In this document: positions 1 through 9,962 of the stretch, piece by piece
Position numbering within the stretch: the first letter of the stretch is position 1
How the letters are laid out: each line of letters begins with the position of its first letter
NCBI GenBank assembly: GCA_044225795.1
Contig: JBGAIF010000001.1
Location: 930,001-994,000 of the forward strand
Length of the DNA stretch: 64,000 nucleotides
Origin: Nemorincola sp044225795
GTDB taxonomy: Bacteria; Bacteroidota; Bacteroidia; Chitinophagales; Chitinophagaceae
Direction: 5' to 3'
The notes under the pieces: generated by a model
What the model saw: only the letters and a program-made list of their open reading frames with translations
Told to the model about the DNA's origin: nothing
The model's database searches: none
Position numbers and translations under genes: made by a program

Positions 1-2496
1 CAGTCGCTGCAGTATATTTTGAAGTACACCGGGAAATTCTACAAACCTGAACAGTATGAGAACCTGGTGATACGCTCCGATAATTCGGGTTCATTCCTCC
101 GGCTCAAGGATGTCGCCGATGTGGAGTTCGGCTCATTCAGTTATTCGATGATCTCTAAGACCGATGGCCGCCCGTCGGCATCTATCATGCTGAAGCAACG
201 ACCAGGATCCAATGCGCGTGATGTTATCCGAAACATCAAGCTGCGCATGGAAGAGCTGAAGGAGAGCTCATTCCCAACCGGTATGTCCTACAACATCAGC
301 TACGATGTCTCCCGCTTTCTTGATGCTTCTATTCACGAAGTGATGCGGACATTGTTCGAGGCTTTTCTGCTGGTGTTTGTCATCGTTTACTTGTTCCTGC
401 AGGATATCAGGTCCACCATAATACCCGCCCTTGCTGTTCCTGTGGCCATTATCGGCACATTGTTCTTCATGCAGGCCCTCGGCTTCTCGCTCAATCTTAT
501 GACGCTTTTCGCATTGGTGTTATCCATAGGTATAGTGGTGGACAATGCCATTGTGGTGGTTGAGGCGGTACACGCCAAGATGACGACCCACAAACTGCCC
601 GCATTTGAGGCCACCATCAATTCTATGAAAGAAATAAGCGGCGCTATTATTGCTATCACATTGGTTATGTCTGCCGTATTCATACCGGTTGCTTTCATGT
701 CGGGACCGGTAGGTATCTTTTACAAGCAGTTCTCTATTACGCTGGCCATTGCTATTGTTATATCGGGTATCAATGCCGTTACGCTTACGCCGGCCTTGTG
801 TGCCATCATACTCAAACCCACGCATGGACATGCTAAAAAGAACTTGCTCACTTCATTTTTCAATAAGTTCAATAACGGATACGACGGCCTGGTGGGCAGG
901 TATAAAGGACTGCTGGTCTATATCACGGGACGCAGAGCGCTCATCATGTTGCTGCTGGCAGGTTTTGTGGCGGCTACATGGGGTTTCAATGCCATATTGC
1001 CTGCCGGCTTCATCCCTACCGAAGACCAGGGTATGGTCTATGTAAATGTCACTACGCCTTCCGGCGCCACTCTCGAACGTACGGAAAAGGTATTGGATGA
1101 TGTGCAGAAGATCGCCGCCGGGACTGATGGTGTGGAATCAGTTTCTACACTGGCGGGTTATAGCCTGATGAGCGAGGTGGCAGGGGCATCCTACGGCATG
1201 GCAATGATCAACCTGAAACCGTGGGACAAGAGAAAGAACCTGGCAGAGATCATAGCTGCACTGGATGATAAGGCGAAGAAAATAACAGATGCCAGCATAC
1301 AGTTCTTTGCGCCACCCACAGTCCCGGGATTTGGTAATGCGAGTGGTTTTGAGTTGAGGCTGCTCAATAAGAACGGTTCGGATGATATCATGAAGACCGC
1401 AGAGGTTACTAACAAGTTACTCGATGAGCTGAATAAAGAAAAGAGCCTGGTGAATGTGGTCACAGGCTTCAACCCGTACTTCCCGCAATATATCATCAGT
1501 ATAGACCAGGATATCGCCGCTAAAAAGGGCATACACATCAATACGGCGCTGAACACCTTGAAGACATTATTGGGTAGTTTCTATGCGACAAATTTCATCC
1601 GTTTCGGACAAATGTACAAAGTCATGCTACAGGCATCGCCGCAATACAGGCGCAAGCCGGAAGACATTCTGGACCTGTATGTGAAGAATGACAAAGGGGA
1701 GATGGTGCCATATTCTACCTTCATTAAGATGGAACGCGTCTATGGTCCGGAGCAGCTTACACGATACAATATGTATTTGTCAGCTATGATCAACGGTGAC
1801 GCTGCAAAGGGCTACAGTAGCGGCGATGTGATCTCCACAGTACAGAAGAAGGCAAAGGAATTGCTGCCACGTGGCTATGCGATCGAGTGGTCGGGCATGA
1901 CGCGTGAGCAGGTATTGTCGGGCAACCAGGCCATTTTCATATTTGTCATCTGCCTGCTGTTCGTATATCTGCTTTTATGCGCGCAGTACGAAAGTTTCCT
2001 GTTGCCACTGCCGGTCATCCTGTCATTGCCAACGGGCATCTTCGGGTCATACATGCTCCTGAAGCTCTCTGGCCTCGAGAACAATATCTATGCGCAGGTG
2101 GCACTCATCATGCTTATCGGCTTGTTGGGCAAGAACGCCATTCTCATTGTAGAGTACGCGGTACTCGTAAGAAAGAAGGGGCATACTATTGTTCAGTCGG
2201 CAGTAGAGAGTGCTGTACTTCGTTTGCGCCCCATCCTCATGACCTCCTTTGCCTTCATTGCCGGACTTATACCGTTATGTATCGCCAATGGTGCCGGGGC
2301 TGCGGGCAACAGGTCCATCGGCACAGCGGCAGCCGGGGGCATGCTCACGGGAACGGTATTTGGCGTTATTCTCATCCCGGGCTTGTACGTCATATTCGCT
2401 ACGCTTGATGAGCGGCTCAGGGGCCGGAAACAGGGACATGGTAGTAAAGTAAAAATTTCAACAACAGAACATGCAGAAGCGGAAACAACAGTATAG
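1..2496 (+). CDS. RND multidrug efflux pump, inner-membrane subunit (HAE1/AcrB family), 5' truncated
   Basis: Proton-driven inner-membrane pump of a tripartite drug efflux complex. The reading frame is open from base 1, so the N-terminus lies outside the window; about 831 C-terminal residues of a usual ~1050 are present. Visible are the porter domain, a central membrane block with VDNAIVVVEAVH (bases ~538-573, TM4 proton-relay region), a second periplasmic porter/docking region, and the last membrane block with GLLGKNAILIVEYA, which carries the relay Lys of TM10. The usual Asp-Asp pair of TM4 reads Asp-Asn here. The stop overlaps the start of the TolC-like gene by 26 bp, so the two are co-transcribed and probably translationally coupled. 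The membrane-fusion subunit is expected just upstream. Family assignment is firm; the substrate is unknown. Confidence 0.95.
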   Translation, partial: QSLQYILKYTGKFYKPEQYENLVIRSDNSGSFLRLKDVADVEFGSFSYSMISKTDGRPSASIMLKQRPGSNARDVIRNIKLRMEELKESSFPTGMSYNISYDVSRFLDASIHEVMRTLFEAFLLVFVIVYLFLQDIRSTIIPALAVPVAIIGTLFFMQALGFSLNLMTLFALVLSIGIVVDNAIVVVEAVHAKMTTHKLPAFEATINSMKEISGAIIAITLVMSAVFIPVAFMSGPVGIFYKQFSITLAIAIVISGINAVTLTPALCAIILKPTHGHAKKNLLTSFFNKFNNGYDGLVGRYKGLLVYITGRRALIMLLLAGFVAATWGFNAILPAGFIPTEDQGMVYVNVTTPSGATLERTEKVLDDVQKIAAGTDGVESVSTLAGYSLMSEVAGASYGMAMINLKPWDKRKNLAEIIAALDDKAKKITDASIQFFAPPTVPGFGNASGFELRLLNKNGSDDIMKTAEVTNKLLDELNKEKSLVNVVTGFNPYFPQYIISIDQDIAAKKGIHINTALNTLKTLLGSFYATNFIRFGQMYKVMLQASPQYRRKPEDILDLYVKNDKGEMVPYSTFIKMERVYGPEQLTRYNMYLSAMINGDAAKGYSSGDVISTVQKKAKELLPRGYAIEWSGMTREQVLSGNQAIFIFVICLLFVYLLLCAQYESFLLPLPVILSLPTGIFGSYMLLKLSGLENNIYAQVALIMLIGLLGKNAILIVEYAVLVRKKGHTIVQSAVESAVLRLRPILMTSFAFIAGLIPLCIANGAGAAGNRSIGTAAAGGMLTGTVFGVILIPGLYVIFATLDERLRGRKQGHGSKVKISTTEHAEAETTV

Positions 2497-3892
2497 ATAC
2501 ATATCGTTCATCCTTGTCCTGGTACTGGTAGCGGGCTGCAAGGTGACCGACAAGACATACACAGCAGCAGACTATTCGCTGCCGGCAGACTATGCCGGGA
2601 AAAGAGATACGGGTACAATGGCTAAGATGTCGTGGGACAAATTCTTTGCCGACAAAGATCTTGTTGCATTGATGAGCAATGCGCTGAAACAGAACCCCGA
2701 TCTGATGATGGCATTGCAGAAAGTAGAAGTGGCAAGGGCCGGTCTGTTGATGAATAAAGGGGCGCTCATGCCGTCGCTCGAAGCCGGTGCTGCGGCATCG
2801 GGAAACCGCTACGGACGATATACAATGAACGGGGCAGGCAACATCACTACTCCGGAGATACCATACCCCCTTGTTCCCGATTATAATCTCGGGCTGAGCA
2901 GTAGCTGGGAAGTGGATATTTGGGGAAAGCTCAGGAACAGGAAGAAGGCCGCGCAACTCAGGTTATTGTCATCGGAGATGGGTAAGAACGCCGTGGTCAC
3001 TTCTTTGCTGTCGGAGGTAGCATACAGGTATTATGAATTGGTTTCCCTGGATGACGAACTTGAGATACTGGAAGAGAACAGGAAGCTTCAGGAGACCGCG
3101 TTGGAGATCGTCACCATTCAGAAAGATGGTGGCAGGGCCACCGAACTCGCCGTAAAGCAATTTGCCGCGCAGTTGATGCAGACAAAAAGCATGGAGTATA
3201 AAGCAAGGCAGGAGATAGCAAGGGTAGAATATGAACTGAACTTCCTTTCCGGGGTACTGCCGCAGAAGATCTCACGCACGAATTCGATCTTTAACGGAGA
3301 GATGCCGCGTAGCATCGCCGGCGGAGTGCCGTCAGACCTGTTGCACAACCGTCCTGATGTGATGCAGGCTGAGTTGGAGTTAAGGGCTACAAAAGCTGAT
3401 GTGGCTGCGGCAAGGGCGGCATTCCTGCCGTCTTTCAATATTGCGGCAACGGCAGGTTTTAACGCGTACAACCCGGGCATGCTGTTCCACCCGCTCTCCC
3501 TTGCATATGGCATTCTGGGAGGCGCCACCGCGCCCTTGTTCAACAGGCATCTGATCCGGGCCTCATACAACCTCTCAATGGCAGAGCACAAGGCCTCGTA
3601 TTACCAGTATGGTAAGACCGCGCTGAATGCAGTGTATGAGGTGCTTACTTCTATGAATAACATTGAGAACCTTCGTTTGCAATATGAGCTCAACGAAAAA
3701 GAAGCGACAACGCTCTCAGAAGCCGTGGCTATATCTAAAGACCTGTATGTGACGGGGTACGCAAATTACCTCGAGGTGATAACCGCGCAGAAAAACGCGC
3801 TCGAGGCGCAGCTCAACGTGATTCAGACAAGGAAGAATGTGTACTTCGCGTTCATCAACCTGTATCGCGCGTTGGGTGGGGGCTGGCAGTAA
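2471..3892 (+). CDS. Outer membrane efflux lipoprotein, TolC/OprM (NodT) family
   Basis: Outer-membrane channel of the tripartite efflux system whose pump precedes it. The 473-residue protein begins with a lipoprotein signal peptide (hydrophobic stretch ending LVAGC, lipidated Cys about residue 23). Two OEP repeats follow, with the long helical segments typical of TolC and the conserved VPSDLLHNRPDVMQAE-type segment between them near residue 295. The length matches OprM-like factors (450-490 aa). The ATG at 2471 lies inside the end of the pump gene, giving a 26-bp overlap. It is the last gene of the operon; a convergent gene ends 6 bp downstream of its stop. Confidence 0.95.
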   Translation: MQKRKQQYRYISFILVLVLVAGCKVTDKTYTAADYSLPADYAGKRDTGTMAKMSWDKFFADKDLVALMSNALKQNPDLMMALQKVEVARAGLLMNKGALMPSLEAGAAASGNRYGRYTMNGAGNITTPEIPYPLVPDYNLGLSSSWEVDIWGKLRNRKKAAQLRLLSSEMGKNAVVTSLLSEVAYRYYELVSLDDELEILEENRKLQETALEIVTIQKDGGRATELAVKQFAAQLMQTKSMEYKARQEIARVEYELNFLSGVLPQKISRTNSIFNGEMPRSIAGGVPSDLLHNRPDVMQAELELRATKADVAAARAAFLPSFNIAATAGFNAYNPGMLFHPLSLAYGILGGATAPLFNRHLIRASYNLSMAEHKASYYQYGKTALNAVYEVLTSMNNIENLRLQYELNEKEATTLSEAVAISKDLYVTGYANYLEVITAQKNALEAQLNVIQTRKNVYFAFINLYRALGGGWQ

Positions 3893-3897
3893 CAGGG

Positions 3898-4515
3898 TTA
3901 TGCTTCCTCTTTCTTAGGGACAGTCCGGAAAACAATATCCCAGAGTACTGAACTTACCCCAAAACCCTTTTCCGGGGTCTTGTAGTGGTGCAGGTGGTGA
4001 TTGCGCCACAGCGCCTTCATGAACTTCGGCGGAGCAAAAGCATGTATCGCGTAGTGCATGGACCCGTAAAGCATATATCCGAATACAAAACCGGGGAAGA
4101 ATGCCAGTGCGCTCCAACCCATCAGCAGGTACATGATGCCGAATATGGTGCTGGACACGATGAGGCTTGGTACCGGCGGCATGAACAGGCGCTCCTTGTC
4201 TCTGGGGTACTCATGGTGTACCCCGTGCATAGTATAGACGATCTTCTTGGCGCGCTCACTCTCTACGATCATATGGAAGAGGTAGCGGTGCATCAGGTAT
4301 TCAAAGAAGCTCCAGAAAAGCACACCGGAAAGAAAGATGAGTATCTCGTAACCCACAGACAGCCCCTTATGTGTTACACCATAATACAGCATGAAGAAGA
4401 TGATGGGAAAATAGATCGAATAGATCACTACCGGATGTGTCTTGGTCATCAGCTCCAGGTAGTCATTCTTAAATAGTCGTGCCTGTCCTTTATTCTTTAT
4501 CTTATCAAACTCCAT
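3898..4515 (-). CDS. Fatty acid hydroxylase / sterol desaturase family membrane protein
   Basis: Di-iron membrane oxygenase (205 aa) of the fatty acid hydroxylase superfamily, probably hydroxylating or desaturating an acyl chain or lipid headgroup. Four hydrophobic segments surround the His clusters HRYLFH, HGVHHEYP, HYAIH and NHHLHHYKTP, which make up the metal-binding set of the family and resemble fatty-acid 2-hydroxylases. Bacteroidota make hydroxylated sphingolipid-type acyl chains, so a role in 2-hydroxy fatty acids is plausible but inferred. The frame opens at a TTG at 4530, but the ATG at 4515 gives the better N-terminus (MEFDKIKN). It lies 25 bp downstream of the MMPL exporter gene on the same strand, so they are probably one transcript and functionally linked in lipid handling. 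Confidence 0.85.
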   Translation of the reverse strand: MEFDKIKNKGQARLFKNDYLELMTKTHPVVIYSIYFPIIFFMLYYGVTHKGLSVGYEILIFLSGVLFWSFFEYLMHRYLFHMIVESERAKKIVYTMHGVHHEYPRDKERLFMPPVPSLIVSSTIFGIMYLLMGWSALAFFPGFVFGYMLYGSMHYAIHAFAPPKFMKALWRNHHLHHYKTPEKGFGVSSVLWDIVFRTVPKKEEA

Positions 4516-4540
4516 ACAGTATAGTGTCAAAAATTGATAA

Positions 4541-6934
4541 TTAGTCGTTCAACTTAATTACGTCATCTTCGTCTTCACCCATCAGGAATGTAACCGCGTT
4601 ATTTTTCTTTTCGATAACCTTGTCCATCCACAACAACAATGCGGGGAGCAATGTAAGGTTGGTGACCATAGCCAGGAACAACGTTATCGATGTCAAATAT
4701 CCTAAAGATTTTGTTCCGTCGAACTGCGACAATATAAATACTGCAAATCCCGCAATAAGGATCAGCGAGGTATAAATGATACTGAGCCCGGTATCATGTA
4801 TGGTGCGGTGCACGGTATCGGCAATGCTATCATCATGCCTCGACAGTTCCTGCTTGAAATTGACCAGGAAACGTATGGTCACATCTATCGTGATACCCAG
4901 CGCTACACTGAATACAAGCACGGTAGAAGGCTTGATACGAATACCTATCCATCCCATAAGGCCTGCAGTTATTAATAAAGGTACGATATTTACCACTATC
5001 GACATGAGCAGTATGCGCCAGGAACGGAACAAGGCGACCATACACCCGAAAATGATGAGGAATGCCAGTATCAGGCTGTCCCTGAGGCTATGAACGATGA
5101 ATTTACTGCCTTCCAGGAAGGTGATGCTGGTGCCGGTAAAGGTTACATTATACTTGTTGGAGTCAAACAGCCGGTAAACCTCGGGCCGTATCTTGTCCAG
5201 GAGTATCGGTAACCTACGTGAGCCAATATCTGCCATGTTCACACTGATACGGGCTTTTTGCTTGGTGCTGTCCACGTACGAGTGCAGCAGCTTATTGAAC
5301 ATACTGCCGCCGCCGGCCGCGTTGTTATCACTTTTATTGGTACGCAGGTAGGGGAGTATGAAAGCCGCCTGCAGCATATCGCCAGGCACTTCATAGCTGC
5401 TGGTATCACCGCCAAAGTAAGCCTGGTTCGCAAACTTGATACCCTCTGTCAGTGCCAGCGGGCGGCCTACCTCGGGGAATTGTTGCAGGTAATGGATCAG
5501 CTCATCTATCTTATTGAATACCTCCAGTGATATCACGCCGTTCTTCTTGCGGGTGTCCACCACTATCTGCAGGGGCATCACCCCCTTGAAATTCTCTTCA
5601 AAGAATTTCAGGTCAACAGACACTTTATCCGATTTCGGCAGGTCATCCACTATATGCGCGTCATTGTGCAGGCGCATCAGGCCCAGCACAGAAAATACGC
5701 ACACAACAATGGTAAACCCGTATATCCAGGCCCTGTGACTGAATACCCAGTCGGTGATACGGTGCAGCAGCTTATTGATCCAGCCGCTTTCCAGGTAGCT
5801 CGTATGGCGAACGTTTGGCGGAGGCAGAAAGCTGTAGAAAGCGGGTATGAATACAAGCGAAATGATGAACAGTCCCAGGATATTGATACCGGCCACCAGT
5901 CCGAATTCCTTCAGCAGCACACTCTTGGTAAAGAAGAATACGCCAAAGCCTATCGCGGCTGTAAGGTTGGTAAAGAAGGTCACTATGCCCATCCTGTCCA
6001 CCATGCGCAGCAGCGATCGCATCTTGTTGGGGTTCTTATGATACTCGTGGTGATACCTGTTCAGCAGATAGACGCAGTTGGGTATGCCTATCACCACCAC
6101 CAGCGGGGGAATAAGCGCGGTAAGCAGGGTGATCTTGTAGCCCAGGAGCACAATGGTGCCCATTGACCAGATGACGCCTATGGCCACCACCAGCATCGAA
6201 GACAATACTGCCATGAATGACCGGAAGAACAGCACCAGGATCACTGCCGTAAGTACGAACGACATGATCAGGAACATCCTCATTTCCGACTGTACCTTCA
6301 TCGCCATTTGTGTGCGTATGAGCGGTAGCCCGGAATAATGCACATCTACATTATGTTTTGTGCCGAAGGCATTGCCCAGTTCTGTGATCTTGTTGATGAC
6401 CGTGCTTCTGTCTTTCGAGTTCAGCACATTCTTCTCGATCACAATGGCCATCATGTAGGCATTGGTGTTGGCATTGTACAATAGCCCCTTGTAAAAAGGA
6501 AGGTTGAGGAATGCTTGCCTGATGCTGTCCACATGGGCATACGGCGGTAGCCCTGTCGCTATTGGTTGCGCCTTCAGCTTTTCAGATACCGTATCTTTCA
6601 CCAGGGTGATAGCGCCGGGTACGCTCAACACATTCTCAACAGATCTTACTTTTTCGATATCTTTTGTGAGCTGCGCGTAATCATTGAAGAAGGAAGGGTT
6701 GAAGAAATCCTGTGTCTGCACGCCTATCACCATCAGGTTACCATCCTCTCCGAACTGCTTCCTGAAATTTTGATAATCAATATATTTTTGATTGTCGGTA
6801 GGTACAGCGCTGGTAAATTCGTAACTGAGCTTTATCTGGGACGCATAGTACCCCATGATACCCGTAGCTGCCAATAGTGAAATGAGCAGGGCAATACGGA
6901 ATTTTATGATGAACGCGGCTATACTATGCCACAT
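4541..6934 (-). CDS. RND-superfamily exporter, MMPL/HpnN-like (hydrophobic/lipid exporter)
   Basis: Polytopic inner-membrane transporter of 797 residues with the duplicated RND fold. Each half has one TM helix, a periplasmic loop and a block of five TM helices; the blocks fall around residues 215-375 and 620-775. There is no partner fusion protein, which fits the MMPL/SSD-type exporters that move lipids or other hydrophobic compounds rather than the drug-efflux HAE1 group. The start ATG at 6934 is preceded by a TAnnTTTG box 25 bp upstream. It is the first gene of a two-gene unit with the fatty acid hydroxylase. The substrate cannot be read from the sequence; a membrane lipid is the best guess from the neighbour. 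Confidence 0.88.
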   Translation of the reverse strand: MWHSIAAFIIKFRIALLISLLAATGIMGYYASQIKLSYEFTSAVPTDNQKYIDYQNFRKQFGEDGNLMVIGVQTQDFFNPSFFNDYAQLTKDIEKVRSVENVLSVPGAITLVKDTVSEKLKAQPIATGLPPYAHVDSIRQAFLNLPFYKGLLYNANTNAYMMAIVIEKNVLNSKDRSTVINKITELGNAFGTKHNVDVHYSGLPLIRTQMAMKVQSEMRMFLIMSFVLTAVILVLFFRSFMAVLSSMLVVAIGVIWSMGTIVLLGYKITLLTALIPPLVVVIGIPNCVYLLNRYHHEYHKNPNKMRSLLRMVDRMGIVTFFTNLTAAIGFGVFFFTKSVLLKEFGLVAGINILGLFIISLVFIPAFYSFLPPPNVRHTSYLESGWINKLLHRITDWVFSHRAWIYGFTIVVCVFSVLGLMRLHNDAHIVDDLPKSDKVSVDLKFFEENFKGVMPLQIVVDTRKKNGVISLEVFNKIDELIHYLQQFPEVGRPLALTEGIKFANQAYFGGDTSSYEVPGDMLQAAFILPYLRTNKSDNNAAGGGSMFNKLLHSYVDSTKQKARISVNMADIGSRRLPILLDKIRPEVYRLFDSNKYNVTFTGTSITFLEGSKFIVHSLRDSLILAFLIIFGCMVALFRSWRILLMSIVVNIVPLLITAGLMGWIGIRIKPSTVLVFSVALGITIDVTIRFLVNFKQELSRHDDSIADTVHRTIHDTGLSIIYTSLILIAGFAVFILSQFDGTKSLGYLTSITLFLAMVTNLTLLPALLLWMDKVIEKKNNAVTFLMGEDEDDVIKLND

Positions 6935-6959
6935 GTCTGAGCGGTTAAAATTTGAAGCG

Positions 6960-6967
6960 CAAAAGTA
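6960..6967 (-). promoter_or_regulatory. -7 promoter element (TACTTTTG) for the MMPL exporter operon
   Basis: Matches the Bacteroidota -7 consensus TAnnTTTG on the minus strand, 25 bp before the ATG of the exporter. No clear -33 TTG was identified. Confidence 0.5.
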
Positions 6968-7040
6968 CTAAAACGGGTAGGTATAAAGTACTTTTTACAA
7001 ATAACAATATACAAGTCATGTATATGGATCACTCTTATCC

Positions 7041-7772
7041 TTATTTCTCTGTTTTCACCTCTTTTATGATGACCGGCTGCGATTTCAGGTATTCCTTGTA
7101 GTTATTCCTGATCCACATTTTTATTTCCAGGTCAGTGGCAATGCGGGCGAACTTATACTCCATCGGATAAGTATTCATAAATACGGCAAGTGTATCTCCC
7201 GTAAAACCGGTAAGGGCAGTAGTGAGGCCGGGGGTGTACCGGGTATCAATGAACTTCTGCTCCATATCATGCTTGAAATTCTCTTTGAACCGCTCATTAC
7301 GCTTATAGCTTTTCGACATCTTTTGTATCGGCCCGCCTATAAGCCCCGAAAATCCGCCACCGTTAGCGGAACTGAAACCCGGTTTTATGGCTTCTTTCTT
7401 TAATTCATGCTCATACGTCTTCGTCAGCGCTACTGAGTCCTCCTGGTAGGGGGTATAGCCGGGGTGAACGATGAACTCCTTTAGCTTCACATTGAGCGGA
7501 TATAGCTCCACCCACCCGTCTGTGTTTGGCGCCAGTGTCATCTTTTTGGTGTTATACCCTATGAACGCGAAGGACAACAAATCGCCCGGCCCTGCCTTTA
7601 TCGAATAATTTCCGGCAGCGTCTGAGCTGGTGGTCTGCTGGGTAGTATGATTGATGATCGCCACCATAGGCAGTGGCTTGGCGCTCTCCCCGTCAACAAT
7701 GGTACCCTTGAATACCTGTCCCTGTGCGCATAGGCACAGCAGCAAGGCACTTATGATCAGCGTCAGTCTCAA
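7041..7772 (-). CDS. Secreted carboxypeptidase-regulatory-like domain protein
   Basis: A 243-residue exported protein. A signal peptide (LTLIISALLLCLCAQGQ) is followed by a CarboxypepD_reg-like beta-sandwich at about residues 20-100 (FKGTIVDGESAKPLPMV, then the DAAGNYSIKA and FAFIGYNTKKM segments). This is the same fold found at the N-terminus of SusC/TonB-dependent receptors. The remainder is charged and has no recognised domain, and there is no beta-barrel, so it is a stand-alone periplasmic or surface protein. The start is a TTG at 7772; no ATG gives a complete signal peptide. Function unknown. Its neighbours (ComEC downstream in genome order, the lipid exporter on the other side) give no clear hint. 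Confidence 0.8.
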   Translation of the reverse strand: MRLTLIISALLLCLCAQGQVFKGTIVDGESAKPLPMVAIINHTTQQTTSSDAAGNYSIKAGPGDLLSFAFIGYNTKKMTLAPNTDGWVELYPLNVKLKEFIVHPGYTPYQEDSVALTKTYEHELKKEAIKPGFSSANGGGFSGLIGGPIQKMSKSYKRNERFKENFKHDMEQKFIDTRYTPGLTTALTGFTGDTLAVFMNTYPMEYKFARIATDLEIKMWIRNNYKEYLKSQPVIIKEVKTEK

Positions 7773-7858
7773 GCGGGTGTTGATATATTGTAAAGCTAAT
7801 CAACATCTTACCAGCATTTGTGTGCGGCGGTTTGTTTTGGCAATACTTTAAGAAATGG

Positions 7859-9907
7859 TCATTCCGCTGTAAAAGCGCCGTCGCGGCACACGATGTGGGC
7901 GCATAACCCTGCTTGTTTACAGTCCTCAGAAAATTGCAGCTGCCGCTTTACCGGAAAGCTGTTACCCATCACCACACATGCCGGAGAGAATATTTTCTTC
8001 AGAATGGATGCATCCGGGTATTTAGGAGAATTAACAATAACGTAATCTATAGGGAAGCGGTCCGGGGACCTGATATCGGTGTTCAGCACCAGGATCTTTT
8101 TCCCGTGTACTGTCAGCAGTTCATTCTTCCCGTCACTTGCTTGTTGCCATGCACGCAGGTGGGTATGTGCGGGGTCTGTTGCGTATCGTGTCCTGCGGGA
8201 TAAGGTATCGGAAGAGAGTACCGAGTAATGATCGCCCCGTATCAACTCAATATGCGTTGTTTGCGGCGTGTTGAACACGATCAGCTTTTCCTGGTGCAGG
8301 CAGGCCCATGTGTCGGCTATTTGCACCGCCATGAAAACACAGCATGCAGTCAAAGCGATGAACAGGCTCCGCTTGCTTTTATGAATGAGGAATGATGCGG
8401 CACCGGCAATAATGAAGTAAATGATCGCCAGCGTCGTTCCGGTCAGCAGCAGGTATTTGAATGAGGGAGGATTAAGCCCTTGCAGTATCGTCACTATTCT
8501 GTCAAAAACAGACACAAGCCATATGGTTACACTGCCCGTTGCCTTTGCCACTACTGCCAATGGGCTTGTAGCTATGATAACGATACCGAGCAGTAACACC
8601 ATACCCATGAACAGGTAGGCGGCGGCATTGGCAATGAGGAACATAGCGGGGAAGGTGTGGAAGTAATAGATCACCAATGGCGCTACAAGTATCTCTGCGG
8701 CAAGGCTGGCCGCCAGCACAGTCCATATCTGCCGCATGACGAAATTTCCCGGTGACAATAATTTGTGAATGGGTGTATAGAACAGTATCAGTGACAATAC
8801 TGCTGCAAACGACAGTTGAAAACCGATCGAGAACAGCCACATAGGCTGCGCGCACAGTAATAGGAACGCTGTTGCCAGCAGCGTGTTCAGGGAGTTGTTA
8901 TTGCGTTGCAGCATAACGGAGAAAGCCAGCAGGGAAAACATGATAGCTGCGCGCACCGCGGAAGGAGATGATCCGGCCATCAGCACATAGAACCATACGA
9001 GTGGTAGTGCCAGCGCGTATTTCAGCCACAGGTGCTTCTTGTCCTTCAGCCACCACAGCAGCGCGGATATAAGCAAAAAGAACAGCGTCACATTACCACC
9101 CGATATGGCAATGATATGCACGATGCCCGTATCTGAATAGGACTGCCGCAGTTCGTCATCAAGGTTCACTTCATCTCCCAGCAGCATGGCCTGTATCAGT
9201 CCTTTCGTTTTGATATCGGCCAGGTAGGTGTCGAGCTGCTTAATGCACAGCTCGTCGCAGCGGTCTGCAAGGCTGCCATTACCTGATCTGCCGGTCGCAT
9301 ATAGCAATAGGTCTCCCGGCTGGCACAGTTGGCGATACTTAATGTTGTTTCGTCTGCAATGGCGCGCATGGTCAAATTCAAACGGATTGCCCGGATCACT
9401 TACCGGCTGCCAGTTTCCCGGCACCAGTATGGTGTCGCCCTTATGCAGCGAAGACGCACCTTGCTCCTTGTTCAGGTATAGGATGGCGCGACCGCTTACG
9501 GGCTTGTAAGAACGGCCATCAGCAATAGCAATGATACTGACCGGGATCTTTCTGGTATGTGTTCTGTCTGCCGGCTCTTCACTTATCCGTACAAGGAACG
9601 GGTTCGTATCCGGGGCATAATGGCTGATGTCATCGGGTGTATTTCCGGCATCGTTGTACCCTGCAACAGTCATTCCGCCTAAGAACAGGAACACATTCAG
9701 CAGTATAAGCCGTATCACTGATAATACAGCACTTCCTCCGTTCATAAGCATGGCCGGCGCCAGCAGAAGGAATGAGACAACGACAGCCGGCAAAACATAC
9801 ATCGGATGCACATCGTAAAGCCATATGCCCGCGGCAAAAGGCAGCAGGATGCGAAAGAACGGCGCGGTCTCCCAGAAATAAGGATTATGTAAGGGCCATC
9901 GTTTCAT
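7859..9907 (-). CDS. comEC: ComEC/Rec2-family DNA uptake channel protein
   Basis: Inner-membrane protein of 682 residues that in competent bacteria carries single-stranded DNA into the cytoplasm. The N-terminus has two TM helices and a DUF4131-type OB domain. The Competence domain (about residues 205-480) contains GLIQAMLLGDE and the segment IIAISGGNV, where relatives have SG(L/M)H. The C-terminal part resembles the shrunken lactamase-like tail of Bacteroidota homologues: I see no HxHxDH metal motif. The reading frame extends upstream to 10096, but the ATG at 9907 starts with a sensible MKRWPLHNPYF and avoids overlapping the divergent secreted-protein gene at 9963. Confidence in the family is high. 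Confidence 0.9.
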   Translation of the reverse strand: MKRWPLHNPYFWETAPFFRILLPFAAGIWLYDVHPMYVLPAVVVSFLLLAPAMLMNGGSAVLSVIRLILLNVFLFLGGMTVAGYNDAGNTPDDISHYAPDTNPFLVRISEEPADRTHTRKIPVSIIAIADGRSYKPVSGRAILYLNKEQGASSLHKGDTILVPGNWQPVSDPGNPFEFDHARHCRRNNIKYRQLCQPGDLLLYATGRSGNGSLADRCDELCIKQLDTYLADIKTKGLIQAMLLGDEVNLDDELRQSYSDTGIVHIIAISGGNVTLFFLLISALLWWLKDKKHLWLKYALALPLVWFYVLMAGSSPSAVRAAIMFSLLAFSVMLQRNNNSLNTLLATAFLLLCAQPMWLFSIGFQLSFAAVLSLILFYTPIHKLLSPGNFVMRQIWTVLAASLAAEILVAPLVIYYFHTFPAMFLIANAAAYLFMGMVLLLGIVIIATSPLAVVAKATGSVTIWLVSVFDRIVTILQGLNPPSFKYLLLTGTTLAIIYFIIAGAASFLIHKSKRSLFIALTACCVFMAVQIADTWACLHQEKLIVFNTPQTTHIELIRGDHYSVLSSDTLSRRTRYATDPAHTHLRAWQQASDGKNELLTVHGKKILVLNTDIRSPDRFPIDYVIVNSPKYPDASILKKIFSPACVVMGNSFPVKRQLQFSEDCKQAGLCAHIVCRDGAFTAE

Positions 9908-9962
9908 GAGTGGTATTAAAAATAGAAAAACACAATTAACTTTAAACATCAATCTGGCGATC

